Shown here in pieces: positions 10,592-22,098 of a stretch of 64,000 bases of DNA. Position numbers and translations under genes: made by a program. The notes under the pieces are model-generated. The model was given only the letters and a program-made list of their open reading frames with translations, made no database searches and was not told where the DNA came from. This stretch comes from Idiomarina piscisalsi (lineage in GTDB: Bacteria > Pseudomonadota > Gammaproteobacteria > Enterobacterales > Alteromonadaceae): NCBI RefSeq assembly GCF_002211765.1, contig NZ_CP022133.1:2294001-2358000 (forward strand). Reading direction: 5' to 3'. The stretch's first letter is position 1. Each line of letters starts with the position of its first letter.

Positions 10592-11776
10592 TTAGTCGAT
10601 GATCTTAGATACAACACCTGCACCTACAGTACGACCACCTTCACGGATTGCAAAACGCAAACCTTCATCCATTGCGATTGGAGCAATCAGCTCTACAACG
10701 AACTTCAGGTTGTCGCCTGGCATAACCATTTCTACGCCTTCCGGCAATTCTACTGCGCCCGTTACGTCAGTTGTACGGAAGTAGAACTGTGGACGATAGC
10801 CTTTGAAGAATGGCGTGTGACGGCCACCTTCGTCTTTGCTCAGTACGTAAACTTCCGCTTCGAACTTAGTATGCGGAGTGATTGTACCTGGCTTCGCCAA
10901 TACCTGGCCACGCTCAACTTCGTCACGCTTAGTACCACGCAACAACGCGCCGATGTTCTCACCTGCACGACCTTCGTCAAGCAGCTTACGGAACATTTCA
11001 ACACCTGTAACAGTGGTTTTTTGCGTTTCTTTCATACCAACGATTTCACACTCGTCGCCAGTGTTGACGATACCGCGCTCGACACGACCGGTAACAACTG
11101 TACCACGACCTGAAATCGAGAATACGTCTTCGATTGGCATGATGAATGGCTTATCGATGTCACGCTCTGGCTCTGGGATGTAGTTGTCAAGCGCGTCTGC
11201 TAGCTCAACAATTTTCTTCGCCCACTCTTCGTCGCCTTCCAGCGCTTTCAGTGCTGAGCCCTGGATTACTGGCAGGTCGTCGCCCGGGAAGTCATACTCT
11301 GACAACAACTCACGAACTTCCATTTCTACCAGCTCTAACAGCTCTTCATCGTCAACCATGTCACATTTGTTCATGAAGACAACGATGTAAGGAACGCCAA
11401 CCTGACGTGACAACAAGATGTGCTCACGAGTCTGTGGCATTGGACCGTCAGTTGCCGCTACAACAAGGATTGCGCCGTCCATCTGTGCAGCACCGGTGAT
11501 CATGTTTTTAACATAGTCAGCGTGCCCTGGGCAGTCTACGTGCGCGTAGTGGCGAGTTGGTGTGTCATATTCAACGTGTGACGTTGAAATAGTGATACCA
11601 CGCTCTTTCTCTTCTGGCGCGTTATCGATGGCTGCGAAGTCTTTCGCCGCACCACCATAAACTTTTGCCAAAACAGTTGTGATAGCAGCAGTTAGTGTAG
11701 TTTTACCGTGGTCAACGTGACCAATGGTGCCGACGTTTACGTGCGGCTTCGAACGTTCAAATTTTTCTTTAGACAT
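10592..11776 (-). CDS. tuf: Elongation factor Tu
   Basis: EF-Tu is the GTPase that delivers aminoacyl-tRNA to the ribosome. It has 394 residues, the usual length. GTP-binding motifs are GHVDHGKT at 19-26, DCPGHADY near 80-87 and NKCD near 135-138. The C-terminal beta-barrels are intact, including [14 protein letters not shown] and [11 protein letters not shown]. The four tRNA genes upstream match the E. coli thrU-tyrU-glyT-thrT-tufB order, so this is the tufB position. A second tuf copy usually lies near rpsG-fusA and would be outside this window. Confidence 0.98.
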   Translation of the reverse strand: MSKEKFERSKPHVNVGTIGHVDHGKTTLTAAITTVLAKVYGGAAKDFAAIDNAPEEKERGITISTSHVEYDTPTRHYAHVDCPGHADYVKNMITGAAQMDGAILVVAATDGPMPQTREHILLSRQVGVPYIVVFMNKCDMVDDEELLELVEMEVRELLSEYDFPGDDLPVIQGSALKALEGDEEWAKKIVELADALDNYIPEPERDIDKPFIMPIEDVFSISGRGTVVTGRVERGIVNTGDECEIVGMKETQKTTVTGVEMFRKLLDEGRAGENIGALLRGTKRDEVERGQVLAKPGTITPHTKFEAEVYVLSKDEGGRHTPFFKGYRPQFYFRTTDVTGAVELPEGVEMVMPGDNLKFVVELIAPIAMDEGLRFAIREGGRTVGAGVVSKIID

Positions 11777-11864
11777 TGCAGCCTCTCTAACAAAATTCTT
11801 TTGGTGTTTTACCTAAACTTACGTTTGCCTACCAAGGTTTCGTTAGAATGGCCTGTATAAGGAA

Positions 11865-11940
11865 TGGTGCTGATAGGCGGATTTGAACCGCCGACCTCAC
11901 CCTTACCAAGGGTGCGCTCTACCAACTGAGCTATATCAGC
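11865..11940 (-). tRNA. thrT: tRNA-Thr (GGT anticodon)
   Basis: A 76-base cloverleaf with acceptor GCTGATA/TATCAGC, anticodon loop CTTGGTA carrying GGT, T loop TTCAAAT and an encoded CCA. It is the last tRNA of the cluster, 88 bp before tuf. Confidence 0.97.
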
Positions 11941-11952
11941 ACGACTTGAATT

Positions 11953-12027
<75 letters not shown>

Positions 12028-12072
12028 AAATTCACAATATTGTGAGGCCACCTCAAAACCAAGGAAATTGCG

Positions 12073-12157
12073 TGGTGGAGGGGGCAGGATTCGAACCTGC
12101 GAAGGCGGAGCCGTCAGATTTACAGTCTGATCCCTTTGGCCACTCGGGAACCCCTCC
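12073..12157 (-). tRNA. tyrU: tRNA-Tyr (GTA anticodon)
   Basis: An 85-base class II tRNA with acceptor GGAGGGG/CCCCTCC, anticodon GTA within the conserved CTGTAAA loop, a long variable arm (GGCTCCGCC) and an encoded CCA. Confidence 0.97.
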
Positions 12158-12176
12158 CGCATTTTGCAATTTGAAT

Positions 12177-12252
<76 letters not shown>

Positions 12253-12272
12253 ACCCCGGTTAGGTGGAGCGC

Positions 12273-12301
12273 ATTCTATGGTACTAAATTTGATAGTGCA
12301 A
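12273..12301 (-). promoter_or_regulatory. Promoter of the tRNA-tuf operon
   Basis: The minus strand shows TTGCAC (12296-12301), a 17-bp spacer and TAGAAT (12273-12278). A GCGCTCC discriminator follows, the classic stable-RNA promoter form associated with stringent control. The probable start is about 15 bases before tRNA-Thr(TGT). Confidence 0.8.
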
Positions 12302-12339
12302 TAGCTTTGCGCAAAAAATTTATAAAAACACGATCAAGT

Positions 12340-12374
12340 GGTCAGTTTTTAACTCCTTCGAGCAAAAACTGACC
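12340..12374 (-). repeat. Long inverted repeat downstream of purA
   Basis: Perfect 11-base arms (GGTCAGTTTTT and AAAAACTGACC) flank a 13-base loop in the gap between purA and the tRNA promoter. No T-run follows the 3' arm directly, so it is an atypical terminator at best. It may still end or protect the purA message. Confidence 0.5.
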
Positions 12375-12385
12375 GAGAAATTAGA

Positions 12386-13714
<1,329 letters not shown>

Positions 13715-13746
13715 TTACCTTGTATCGGGGAGTTTGTACATGAAGG

Positions 13747-13774
13747 AAAAGTGCCCAATGGAGTCATTGGGCAC
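13747..13774 (-). terminator. Intrinsic terminator after hflC
   Basis: The minus strand shows a 10-bp hairpin with GTGCCCAATG/CATTGGGCAC arms (13751-13774) followed by TTTT (13747-13750). It ends the hfl transcript shortly after the hflC stop. Confidence 0.75.
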
Positions 13775-13785
13775 TGGTTGGACTT

Positions 13786-14679
13786 TTACTCTTGCTTTTC
13801 GCCCATCATATTTTGCAGATAGCGGAAGAAGTCACTGTTTGCATCGAGTACGAGCATGTCGTTACCTTTACCAAACGAGTTGGTGTAGGCTTCCATACTG
13901 CGAATGAATGCAAAGAATTCAGCGTCTTTTTCGTATGCTTCGGCATAAATACGAGCGGCCTCTGCATCACCTTCACCACGCAATTCGCGTGATTGGCGTT
14001 TAGCGTCTGCAAGCATAACGGTCACACGTGCATCAACGTCAGCCCGGATAAACTCAGCTTGCTCTTTACCTTCTGAACGGTGCTCAGTCGCAACCGCCTG
14101 ACGTTCAGCGCGCATGCGTTGATAAATAGACTGGCTCACCTCATCAGGCAGGTTAATTTGCATGACACGAACGTCTAGCACTTCAATACCTAAGTCTGAG
14201 GCACTTTTCGCACCTTGCAGCAATGCTTCGCGCATAAGTTCGTCTCGCTCACCAGACACAATATCTGAAATTGTGCGGTTACCGAACTCACTACGCAAAC
14301 CACTGTTGATTCGACGGGTAAGTAGTGCTTCAGCTTGTAGAATATTACCGCCATTTGTACTCAGGTAGAACGTCGAGAAATCGTTAATACGCCACATGAC
14401 ATAAGTATCAACAATTAAGTCCTTTTTCTCACTGGTGACAAAGCGGTCTGGGTCCCCGTCCAGAGTTTGTAGACGCGCATCCAGTTTCTTAACTTGCTCG
14501 ATAAAGGGTATTTTAAAGTGTAAGCCTGGCTCAAATACCATCGCTTCACCCGTTTGGGCGTCACGTTCAACTTTACCGAATTGAATCAAAATGGCTCGCT
14601 CGCCCTCTTTCACCACGTAAATGGAGGACAAACCCAGTGCGACCAGGACCACAACGATTATTGCGATTAGGTTTTTCAT
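13786..14679 (-). CDS. hflC: HflC, SPFH-family modulator of FtsH protease
   Basis: HflC and HflK form a large membrane complex that encloses and modulates the FtsH (HflB) protease. The 297-residue protein has one N-terminal membrane segment (about 4-22, IAIIVVVLVALGLSSIYVV), then an SPFH/band-7 domain and a long charged helix rich in alanine, glutamate and arginine near 185-250 (AERQAVATEHRSEGKEQAEF). It overlaps the hflK stop by one base. Confidence 0.95.
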   Translation of the reverse strand: MKNLIAIIVVVLVALGLSSIYVVKEGERAILIQFGKVERDAQTGEAMVFEPGLHFKIPFIEQVKKLDARLQTLDGDPDRFVTSEKKDLIVDTYVMWRINDFSTFYLSTNGGNILQAEALLTRRINSGLRSEFGNRTISDIVSGERDELMREALLQGAKSASDLGIEVLDVRVMQINLPDEVSQSIYQRMRAERQAVATEHRSEGKEQAEFIRADVDARVTVMLADAKRQSRELRGEGDAEAARIYAEAYEKDAEFFAFIRSMEAYTNSFGKGNDMLVLDANSDFFRYLQNMMGEKQE

Positions 14680-15830
14680 TAGTTTCGACCTCCGCTACGG
14701 TTGCTGTTGCGAGTATTTTGCGGTTCAGAGTTAAAGGACGTTCCCGCGCCTTGCTCTGGAACTCGCGGAGGCGAGAAGGTTTCTGTATTTCTGCCTTGGC
14801 GCTCTAACAACTTCTCAAGTGGCAGGTACATCATGTTGTTGCCACCTTCCACGTCAACCAAGACTTTTGGTGTCTTCGCATAAAGATCCTGAAGCGTGTC
14901 TAAATAAATACGTTCACGAGTCACTTCCGGAGCACGTTCATACTGAGGTAGTAACTCGTTAAAACGAGCGACCTCACCCTGCGCTTCCAGTATAATTTGT
15001 TCACGATACGCCTGCGCTTCTTGCAGCATACGGCGGACTTGACCACGCGCTAACGGTTCAACTTCACGTGCATACGCTTCAGCTTCTCGGATATAGCGTT
15101 CTTCATCCTCTTGTGCAGCGATAGCGTCATCAAAAGCATCTTTAACTGCTTCCGGTGGACGTGCTGGCAACAAGTTAAGGTCGACAATTTGCAAGCCAAT
15201 AGAATATGGATTCATTGTCGACTCAAGCATATCTAAAGTGTCTGCACGAACTTGCTCACGACCACGCGTCAATACTTCATCCATTGTCGTGTGACCAACG
15301 ACGTAACGTAACGCACTGTCAGTCGCTCGCGACAATACACCGTCTGCGTCCTGAACATTGAACAAGTATGCACGGGGATCGACAACACGGTACTGGACAT
15401 CAAGCTCGACACGAACCACGTTCTCATCCTGAGTCAGCATGTAACCTTCAGTTTTGTCCGAACGCACATTGTTAACGTCGACATGCTCAACGGTATCGAC
15501 AAAAACAGGACGCCAATGCAGACCTGACTCAACCATTGTGTGGAACTGACCAAATCGAAGCACAACGCCGCGATCAGCTTCTTTTACGGTGTAAAAGCCT
15601 GCAATGAACCAAACAATAATGGCGATAATAGCAATGATGCCAATACCCTTACTTGGAATGCCTGAGCTGCCGCCAGAGCCTCCACCTTTATTGCCGCCAA
15701 AGCCAAACTTTGCAAAGAGTTTACGGACCGCTTCATCCAGATCAGGTGGTCCCTGATCTTTGCCGCCCTGATTTTTCCATGGGTCACGGTCGTTGTTGTT
15801 ACCGCCGTTCCCCGGTTGATTCCAAGCCAT
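14679..15830 (-). CDS. hflK: HflK, SPFH-family modulator of FtsH protease
   Basis: This is the partner of HflC in the FtsH-regulating complex. Starting at ATG 15830 gives 383 residues beginning MAWNQPGNGG, matching the family. A TTG four codons earlier is open but lies within the GGAG ribosome site. A glycine-rich cytoplasmic N-terminus (about 1-70) precedes a membrane helix near 72-90 (IGIIAIIAIIVWFIAGFY), then the SPFH domain and a coiled-coil region. It follows hflX by 30 bp. Confidence 0.95.
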   Translation of the reverse strand: MAWNQPGNGGNNNDRDPWKNQGGKDQGPPDLDEAVRKLFAKFGFGGNKGGGSGGSSGIPSKGIGIIAIIAIIVWFIAGFYTVKEADRGVVLRFGQFHTMVESGLHWRPVFVDTVEHVDVNNVRSDKTEGYMLTQDENVVRVELDVQYRVVDPRAYLFNVQDADGVLSRATDSALRYVVGHTTMDEVLTRGREQVRADTLDMLESTMNPYSIGLQIVDLNLLPARPPEAVKDAFDDAIAAQEDEERYIREAEAYAREVEPLARGQVRRMLQEAQAYREQIILEAQGEVARFNELLPQYERAPEVTRERIYLDTLQDLYAKTPKVLVDVEGGNNMMYLPLEKLLERQGRNTETFSPPRVPEQGAGTSFNSEPQNTRNSNRSGGRN

Positions 15831-15860
15831 GGACTGCTCCAATTTATGGTTTAACTTATA

Positions 15861-17153
15861 TTAATTATGCTTTTGGACAATTAATTCATCCAAGTTTTTA
15901 TCAAATCGTTTTTTAAGGCGCTGCCAGTCTACCGATGATAAACGTACATGCAACGCCAGTTGCCCATTTTCGTCAACATCTTCAGAGGTAACACTGTTTA
16001 GTTCGTACAATGTACCACGTAATTTGCCCATGGACGGCGGTATTTTTATGGTCGCGTCCATCATTTGAGGCCCCAACAACTGGGTTAATGCCTCTAAAAT
16101 CAATTCGACGCCAATGCCCTCCTGAGCTGAGACCCAAACCCGTACAGGCTTATCATCTTCATAATCAATACGTGGCTTCGCCCCATCTACTTGATCTATT
16201 TTATTACAAATAATCAGCTGTGGCACATCTCCGGCGTCAATTTCGTCGAGAACTTCGGTTACCTGATCAATGTTGCTTTGCTGCTGTTCATCAGCAACGT
16301 CCACCACATGTAACAGCAAATCAGCTTCTTGCGTTTCTTGCAGCGTCGCCTTAAAAGCAGCGACCAAGTCATGCGGTAAATGTCGAATAAAACCGACCGT
16401 ATCCGCCAGAATCAAGTCGCCAACATCTTCAATAGTAAGCTTACGAAGAGTGGGGTCCAACGTCGCAAACAATTGGTCAGCGGCATAAACACCGGCTTCT
16501 GTTAACTGGTTAAACAGAGTTGATTTACCCGCGTTAGTATAGCCAACCAGTGACACTGTCGGAATTTCCGCTTTTTGCCTCGCGCGGCGCCCTTGCTCGC
16601 GTTGCTTCTGAACTTTTTCCAGACGACGCAAAATATTCTTAATGCGTCCGCGGATTAAGCGTCGGTCAGTTTCTAACTGCGTTTCGCCGGGGCCACGCAA
16701 GCCGATACCGCCTTTTTGTCTCTCCAGGTGGGTCCAACCTCGAACCAAGCGTGTTGAAATATGCCGCAACTGCGCCAGCTCAACCTGAAGTTTACCTTCA
16801 TGAGTACGTGCACGCTGGGCAAATATATCGAGAATAAGCCCCGTTCTGTCCAGAACCCGGCACTTACAAATTGCTTCGAGGTTACGCTCTTGCGTTGGAG
16901 ACAACGCATGGTTAAAGATGACAATGTTGGCATCGAGCGCTTTCACCTGCTCAGCTATTTCTTCCGCTTTACCACTACCAACAAAGTATTTCGGCGTTGG
17001 CGAACCGCGGCTTGTTGTAATGACACCGCGCGTCTCAACACCAGAAGAGTTTGCTAAAAGTTTAAGTTCAGAGAGATCTTCTCGGTTTACTTCAGTGGGA
17101 AAGTCCACATGAACCAAAATTGCGTAGTCGCCACCTTCATACCTATCGAACAA
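15861..17153 (-). CDS. hflX: Ribosome-associated GTPase HflX
   Basis: HflX is a GTPase that splits stalled or heat-damaged 70S ribosomes. The 430 residues comprise an N-terminal HflX domain with ALSPTQERNLE and a glycine-rich linker (GGIGLRGPGETQLETDRR, about 140-160), then a G domain with GYTNAGKS (near 205), DTVGF and NKID. The start is a rare TTG: an in-frame TGA lies three codons upstream and MFDRYEGG matches the E. coli N-terminus. A GAGAGG ribosome site is present but distant. The order hfq-hflX-hflK-hflC is conserved. Confidence 0.95.
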   Translation of the reverse strand: MFDRYEGGDYAILVHVDFPTEVNREDLSELKLLANSSGVETRGVITTSRGSPTPKYFVGSGKAEEIAEQVKALDANIVIFNHALSPTQERNLEAICKCRVLDRTGLILDIFAQRARTHEGKLQVELAQLRHISTRLVRGWTHLERQKGGIGLRGPGETQLETDRRLIRGRIKNILRRLEKVQKQREQGRRARQKAEIPTVSLVGYTNAGKSTLFNQLTEAGVYAADQLFATLDPTLRKLTIEDVGDLILADTVGFIRHLPHDLVAAFKATLQETQEADLLLHVVDVADEQQQSNIDQVTEVLDEIDAGDVPQLIICNKIDQVDGAKPRIDYEDDKPVRVWVSAQEGIGVELILEALTQLLGPQMMDATIKIPPSMGKLRGTLYELNSVTSEDVDENGQLALHVRLSSVDWQRLKKRFDKNLDELIVQKHN

Positions 17154-17181
17154 GTTGTATCAGACCTCTCTTTTCTTAAAG

Positions 17182-17439
17182 TTAATCGTCGAACTCAGCC
17201 ACGCCTTCAGCTGCTTGCTGAGGTAAGTAATTCTGAGGAATTCTGGCCGGGACGACAGTCGAAATAGCGTGTTTATAAACCATTTGGCTAACGGTGTTTT
17301 TTAGCAATACGACAAATTGATCAAATGATTCAATTTGACCCTGCAGCTTAATACCATTCACCAAATAAATGGATACCGGAATGCGCTCACGGCGCAATGC
17401 ATTTAAAAACGGGTCTTGTAGAGTTTGCCCCTTGGCCAT
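17182..17439 (-). CDS. hfq: RNA chaperone Hfq
   Basis: Hfq is a hexameric Sm-like protein that pairs small RNAs with target mRNAs. The 85 residues contain the Sm1 region ([20 protein letters not shown] onward) and the Sm2 motif [12 protein letters not shown] near 55-66. The C-terminal tail (about 20 residues ending EGVAEFDD) is shorter than the E. coli tail but keeps an acidic tip, a feature linked to RNA release. It lies between miaA and hflX, as in E. coli. Confidence 0.97.
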   Translation of the reverse strand: MAKGQTLQDPFLNALRRERIPVSIYLVNGIKLQGQIESFDQFVVLLKNTVSQMVYKHAISTVVPARIPQNYLPQQAAEGVAEFDD

Positions 17440-17524
17440 CTTGGATTCCTTTTTTATCGTTATTAATTATCCAATGCGAAACACAAAAAGTGATAACACC
17501 GCCAATTTGCTACCACCTGTAAAC

Positions 17525-17552
17525 ACACTAGACCAGTAAAGAATTTTTGCAA
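17525..17552 (-). promoter_or_regulatory. Candidate hfq promoter
   Basis: In the miaA-hfq gap the minus strand has TTGCAA (17547-17552), a 16-bp spacer and TAGTGT (17525-17530), about 85 bp before hfq. The -10 box is weak. Confidence 0.4.
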
Positions 17553-17616
17553 CCGGAAAAACGTTAAAAATTACTCATTTATTCGCTAATCGGATCTGTG
17601 GGCGGTTGAGAAAATT

Positions 17617-18567
17617 TCAATCCTGGCCAGGAAATTTTTGCGCAGGCTGAGCTAAAACGACCTCGACTTTATCGTTCATATGCGGGTCGTCTGTTTCCAG
17701 CCAAGTCACGCCTGGCCAGCCGTTCAGCCACGTTAGCTGACGTTTCGCAAGTTGTCGGGTGGCAATAATGCCGCGCTCTCTCATTTCGTCGTACGTCAAC
17801 TCACCTTGTAAGTATTGCCACATTTGGCGATAACCGACACTGCGAATTGAGGGCAAGTCTTTATGTAAATCGCCGCGCTCAAACAGCTTTCTGACTTCGT
17901 CCTCAAAAGGTTCTGAGAGCATTTGATCAAAGCGCTGCTCAATACGCTGATGCAATACGGCACGCTCTTTAGGCGCAATTGCGAACTGGTAAACGGGCTT
18001 ATCCAATTGACCAAAGCGTTCTTTAGTGAGCTCCGTCAGCGTTTTTCCGCTCACTTCATACACCTCCAGTGCGCGCAGGGTTCGCTGAGAATCATTCGGA
18101 TGAATCCGTTCAGCGCTTACCGGGTCAATATCTTTAAGCCTATTGTGCAAAGCAGCAAGCCCGTCGGCTTCCATTCTTTCAGTAAGGGCTTCACGAACGG
18201 TAGCATTGGACTCAGGTAGCTGCGACAACCCTTCGAGTAAAGCTTTGAAGTACAACATAGTGCCACCGACCAGCAACGGAACTTTTCCGCGTGTCTGAAT
18301 ATCATCAATTAGCCGCAGTGCATCGCGCTGAAAATCGGCGGCTGAGTATGTTTCTGACGGGTCGCAGATGTCGATAAGGTGGTGCGTTACTTTAGAACGC
18401 TCCTCAGCGGTTGGCTTTGCCGTACCGATATCCATTCCTTGATAAATAAGCGCCGAGTCGACTGAAATAATTTCGCAGTCGAGTTTTTCGCACAGCGCGA
18501 GAGACAAAGCTGTCTTTCCTGCGGCTGTTGGTCCGTAAATGGTAATCACCGCATTAGTGGTTTGCAT
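17617..18567 (-). CDS. miaA: tRNA dimethylallyltransferase
   Basis: MiaA adds a dimethylallyl group to A37 of tRNAs reading codons that start with U. The 316 residues include the P-loop GPTAAGKT at 12-19, [17 protein letters not shown] around 36-52 and the tRNA-contact segment [12 protein letters not shown] near 235-246. It overlaps the mutL stop by 14 bp and is the last gene of the nnr-tsaE-amiB-mutL-miaA chain before hfq. Confidence 0.96.
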   Translation of the reverse strand: MQTTNAVITIYGPTAAGKTALSLALCEKLDCEIISVDSALIYQGMDIGTAKPTAEERSKVTHHLIDICDPSETYSAADFQRDALRLIDDIQTRGKVPLLVGGTMLYFKALLEGLSQLPESNATVREALTERMEADGLAALHNRLKDIDPVSAERIHPNDSQRTLRALEVYEVSGKTLTELTKERFGQLDKPVYQFAIAPKERAVLHQRIEQRFDQMLSEPFEDEVRKLFERGDLHKDLPSIRSVGYRQMWQYLQGELTYDEMRERGIIATRQLAKRQLTWLNGWPGVTWLETDDPHMNDKVEVVLAQPAQKFPGQD

Positions 18568-20332
18568 GATATCCCTCTGGTATATCGATAGGCTGGAGGT
18601 AGGTAGCAGACGCGTTCAGTTGCTCTTGCCACTGATTTAGCCAATGCTCAGCCTCAGTAGTACTGTATTCATTTTTAGCTACAAGGGCTGTCAGCCACTT
18701 TATGACTTGACCGTTTGAGCTCTCTGATACCTGCTCCAGTAGCTGCTTAAATAACAGTGCAACATTGCCTCTACGGAGCATTTCCGGCATTTGCTCTATG
18801 ACGATTGTGTCTTTTTGGCGGTAGTACATAACACCCAGTTGGTTCAACTGCTGTTCCGGCCATTGACTTACCGGCGTTTTGAATTCCTTTGCCGATACCG
18901 TCACAGGCACTAATAACGGCTGTCCGGACAGCCCTCCCTCAACTTGCTGGGTCAGCCTCGTCTGCGCGCAAACGGAATGTACCTGTTGTATGTTCAGCCA
19001 GGCCAATGAGTTGGCGTTTTTTATTAATGCCTGATACCCATTAAACAGTGACAGTAAGCGCCAGCTTTTAGCCGAAGAGCTTGTTTTATGAGGGCTTGCG
19101 GAACTCGCTACGAAGGAAGGCGATACAGCCTGACTCGAGGCGTTTCCTACCCCACTCTTTACGGCATTAGGCAGCAAGGAACCCATCGCTCTTCGCGGGG
19201 CGACAGAATAACGACTGCTTTCGCGCATTGCCGACGTATCGGCCGGCTGGTACTGATGACCGCGCGCACTTTCATAACTGTCGTCGCGAAAAGCAGCAGG
19301 CTCTCCCTCGGATGCACTATTCGGTGGCACCTCGGTTAAAGAGCGTAATACACGTTCAATCTGAGTCAGGATAAAGTCGTGCACTTGACGCTGGTAATGA
19401 AAACGCACTTCATGTTTAGCCGGATGCACATTCACATCCACTTGTTCGGCTGGCAGTTCGAAATAAAGAATATACGTTGGCACCCGGTCAGCAGGCAGGT
19501 ACTTTTCGTAAGCCTGACGTACAGCGTGCGCTAAAAGCTTGTCGCGCATCATACGGCCATTAACGAAGAAGTGCTGCACATCGCCCTGATACCGGCAATG
19601 TTCAGGCGCCACCATCCAGCCCTTTAACTTGTATTCACCTTCCGGACTTTGTAACTGATACGCCTGCTCAGCAAACTGACCGCCACAAATTTTTGCGACA
19701 CGCTGCAGCTGTTGCTTTTGAGACTCTGCTTTAGGATACCGCCGCAAGGTTTTGCCGTTATGAGTCAACTGAAATGCCACATCAAATCGACTTAACGCAA
19801 TACGTTTTATGACTTCGTCAATATGGCTAAACTCGGTTTTTTCTGTGCGCAAAAACTTACGCCGGGCGGGAGTGTTAAAAAACAAATCCTGAATATCGAC
19901 CGTGGTGCCGTTAGGATGAGCGGCAGGCTCAACATTAACCTGCATGTCGCGGCCTTCTGTCCACGCCTGCCAAGCCTCGCTTTGCTCCGCTGGCTTAGAG
20001 GTTAAACGCAGCCGCGACACTGAGCTAATACTTGCCAACGCTTCCCCCCGGAAGCCTAAACTGCCAATGCGCTCTAAGTCTTCTAACGACTGAATCTTAC
20101 TGGTCGCATGACGACTCAACGCCAGCGTCAACTCGTCACGAACAATTCCCCCACCATTATCGCGAATGCGAATACGCTTACTGCCGCCTTTCTCTATATC
20201 TAAAACCAGTTCATCGGCGCCAGCGTCTAACGCATTTTCGACTAATTCTTTCACCACGGATGAAGGACGCTCAACGACCTCACCGGCAGCAATTTGGTTA
20301 GCGAGTTCTATGGGTAACTGTTGAATTGGCAT
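18554..20332 (-). CDS. mutL: DNA mismatch repair protein MutL
   Basis: MutL couples MutS mismatch recognition to downstream nicking and unwinding. The 592 residues show an N-terminal GHKL ATPase with [19 protein letters not shown] and a TTVDIQDLF segment, a variable serine-rich linker near 340-420 and a C-terminal dimerisation domain. No DQHA-type endonuclease metal motif is visible at the C-terminus. That fits the gammaproteobacterial type, which relies on MutH for nicking. The start overlaps the amiB stop by one base. Confidence 0.96.
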   Translation of the reverse strand: MPIQQLPIELANQIAAGEVVERPSSVVKELVENALDAGADELVLDIEKGGSKRIRIRDNGGGIVRDELTLALSRHATSKIQSLEDLERIGSLGFRGEALASISSVSRLRLTSKPAEQSEAWQAWTEGRDMQVNVEPAAHPNGTTVDIQDLFFNTPARRKFLRTEKTEFSHIDEVIKRIALSRFDVAFQLTHNGKTLRRYPKAESQKQQLQRVAKICGGQFAEQAYQLQSPEGEYKLKGWMVAPEHCRYQGDVQHFFVNGRMMRDKLLAHAVRQAYEKYLPADRVPTYILYFELPAEQVDVNVHPAKHEVRFHYQRQVHDFILTQIERVLRSLTEVPPNSASEGEPAAFRDDSYESARGHQYQPADTSAMRESSRYSVAPRRAMGSLLPNAVKSGVGNASSQAVSPSFVASSASPHKTSSSAKSWRLLSLFNGYQALIKNANSLAWLNIQQVHSVCAQTRLTQQVEGGLSGQPLLVPVTVSAKEFKTPVSQWPEQQLNQLGVMYYRQKDTIVIEQMPEMLRRGNVALLFKQLLEQVSESSNGQVIKWLTALVAKNEYSTTEAEHWLNQWQEQLNASATYLQPIDIPEGYHANH

Positions 20333-21642
20333 TAACGGCTCGGAATTGTCAGTTTTTGCCCAATTTTAAGGACGTTACTTCGTAAGCTATTTTCAGCTTT
20401 TATTGCTTTCACTGTCGTGTTGTAGCGCTGAGCCAAAACCGACAACGAATCGCCCGATTTGACGGTGTAAGTAAAGCTGTTTTGATTCGCCAAATAGGTA
20501 TTGTCTATCGGATTACTCACAAAATACCGGCGAATACCATTGTATAGCGCGCGCGCCATCTTTTGTTGGTGCGCATTACTGGTCAGTAATCGCTCTTCAT
20601 CCGGGTTAGAAATAAATCCCGTTTCGACCAACAACGACGGCTTATCCGGTGATTTCAGTACAGCAAGACTCGCGGCCTGAGGTCTGGTTTTATGCATCTC
20701 CGTGATGGCGGACATTTCGTCAATAATATGTCGAGCCGCGCTGTAAGCCCCTGCAATAGAACTGTCCATCGACATATCCAGAAGTGTTTCGGCCAAGTAC
20801 GGCTCGTGGCTGTTTTTACTTAAAATGTCCGTCACCCCACCCAGCAGCTCTGACTCTTGCTCTCGGTTCTCAAGCCAACGACCAATTTCTGAGTCAGCCC
20901 GACGTTTAGACAATACCCAAACCGAACCACCGCGTGGCTGGGGTGTTCTGAAGGCATCCGCGTGAATCGAGACAAAGAAGTCGGCTTTAGCGTCCCAGGC
21001 CTTTTGCGGCCGCTCGTTCAAGCCGATATAGTAATCGCCCGTGCGAACGAGATACGCTTGCATGCCTGGGTCATCATTGATCATTTTTGCCAACGCTCTT
21101 GCGATGCGAATCACGACATTCTTTTCGTAAGTGCCTCTAGGACCAATCGAGCCCGGGTCATCACCACCATGACCGGCATCAATCGCGATAGTCACTTTGC
21201 GATCTTTCAACTCATCAATCGACTTTGCCGGGCCGCTACGTTCAACTGACTTACCGGGGAGATCAACGACTAAGCGATCTTTGTATGAGTCGTTCGCGGG
21301 AAGCACAAAAAGATTAGGCTCTGTTTTCGAATTCAGCTCAATGACTATCCGACTGCTGCGATTATTCTTAGGGCTACTGGTACGCACTTTTCGCACCAAT
21401 AAAGAATCTTCACCCAGGTTGGTTAACCCGGCTTTCAACCGGGTATTCTCAAAGTCTATGACTAACCGATAGGGTTTCTGCTGACTCAGCATGAAATAGG
21501 AGTAATCAGGGGTTTCCGATAAATCGAAAACCACACGAGTTTTGTCCGGCGATGGCCACACCCGGACACTTTCAATACTGTTGTCTGCCCACACACTGAA
21601 CGAGCATAAGGCGACAAGCACAACCCAAAACTTTTTTATCAT
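20332..21642 (-). CDS. amiB: N-acetylmuramoyl-L-alanine amidase AmiB (AMIN-Amidase_3-LysM)
   Basis: This is a periplasmic zinc amidase that cleaves septal peptidoglycan during daughter-cell separation. The 436 residues have a signal peptide (about 1-19, ending SVWA), an AMIN localisation domain near 20-120, an Amidase_3 domain starting at [15 protein letters not shown] with the zinc His and downstream Glu, and one C-terminal LysM repeat ([17 protein letters not shown]) for peptidoglycan binding. It overlaps tsaE by 4 bp, in the conserved tsaE-amiB-mutL order. Confidence 0.95.
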   Translation of the reverse strand: MIKKFWVVLVALCSFSVWADNSIESVRVWPSPDKTRVVFDLSETPDYSYFMLSQQKPYRLVIDFENTRLKAGLTNLGEDSLLVRKVRTSSPKNNRSSRIVIELNSKTEPNLFVLPANDSYKDRLVVDLPGKSVERSGPAKSIDELKDRKVTIAIDAGHGGDDPGSIGPRGTYEKNVVIRIARALAKMINDDPGMQAYLVRTGDYYIGLNERPQKAWDAKADFFVSIHADAFRTPQPRGGSVWVLSKRRADSEIGRWLENREQESELLGGVTDILSKNSHEPYLAETLLDMSMDSSIAGAYSAARHIIDEMSAITEMHKTRPQAASLAVLKSPDKPSLLVETGFISNPDEERLLTSNAHQQKMARALYNGIRRYFVSNPIDNTYLANQNSFTYTVKSGDSLSVLAQRYNTTVKAIKAENSLRSNVLKIGQKLTIPSR

Positions 21643-22097
21643 AATGATGTAACGATATTTTTTCCGGCGTTAGTTAGCGCATTTATAGTTATTTTTCTGC
21701 CTTGCTCATAATAGCTTAAGGCAATTTCAATGTCTGCGTCCGGAAGCCAGCCTGCGCCTTTTTCCGGCCATTCAATAAAGTTGAGCGTGTCGTCGGCAAA
21801 GTAGTCACGAATACCCATGTATTCGAGCTCTTCCGGATCGGCCAGGCGGTAAAGGTCGAAATGATGAATGCGCCAACCGCTTAACTGATATGGCTCTACC
21901 AGGGTATAGGTTGGACTCTTTACCGCACCCTCATGACCCATCGCCTGAATAACCCCACGGCAAAAAGCTGTTTTACCCGCCCCCAATTCGCCTTCCAGAT
22001 AAACCACAACGGGCTCTTTTATACTGTTTGCAAAGCGTTTCGCCAATGCCAACGTGGCTTCTTCGTTCGACAATGTTTGCTCGAAAACCTCACTCAT
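21639..22097 (-). CDS. tsaE: tRNA threonylcarbamoyladenosine biosynthesis ATPase TsaE
   Basis: TsaE is the ATPase partner of TsaB and TsaD in forming t6A37 on ANN-decoding tRNAs. The 152-residue protein has the Walker A motif GELGAGKTAF near 36-45, then SPTYTLVEPY and HHFDLYRLADPEELE, all family signatures. It starts 1 bp after the nnr stop and overlaps amiB by 4 bp, so it is translationally linked to both. Confidence 0.95.
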   Translation of the reverse strand: MSEVFEQTLSNEEATLALAKRFANSIKEPVVVYLEGELGAGKTAFCRGVIQAMGHEGAVKSPTYTLVEPYQLSGWRIHHFDLYRLADPEELEYMGIRDYFADDTLNFIEWPEKGAGWLPDADIEIALSYYEQGRKITINALTNAGKNIVTSL

Positions 22098-22098
22098 T

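Noticed and set aside
10466..11113. A 215-codon plus-strand open frame opposite tuf
   Set aside because: It is a shadow of the highly conserved EF-Tu gene and has no ribosome site or recognisable product.
12340..12374. Standard intrinsic terminator for purA
   Set aside because: The inverted repeat is excellent, but no T-run follows on the minus strand, so it is listed only as a repeat.
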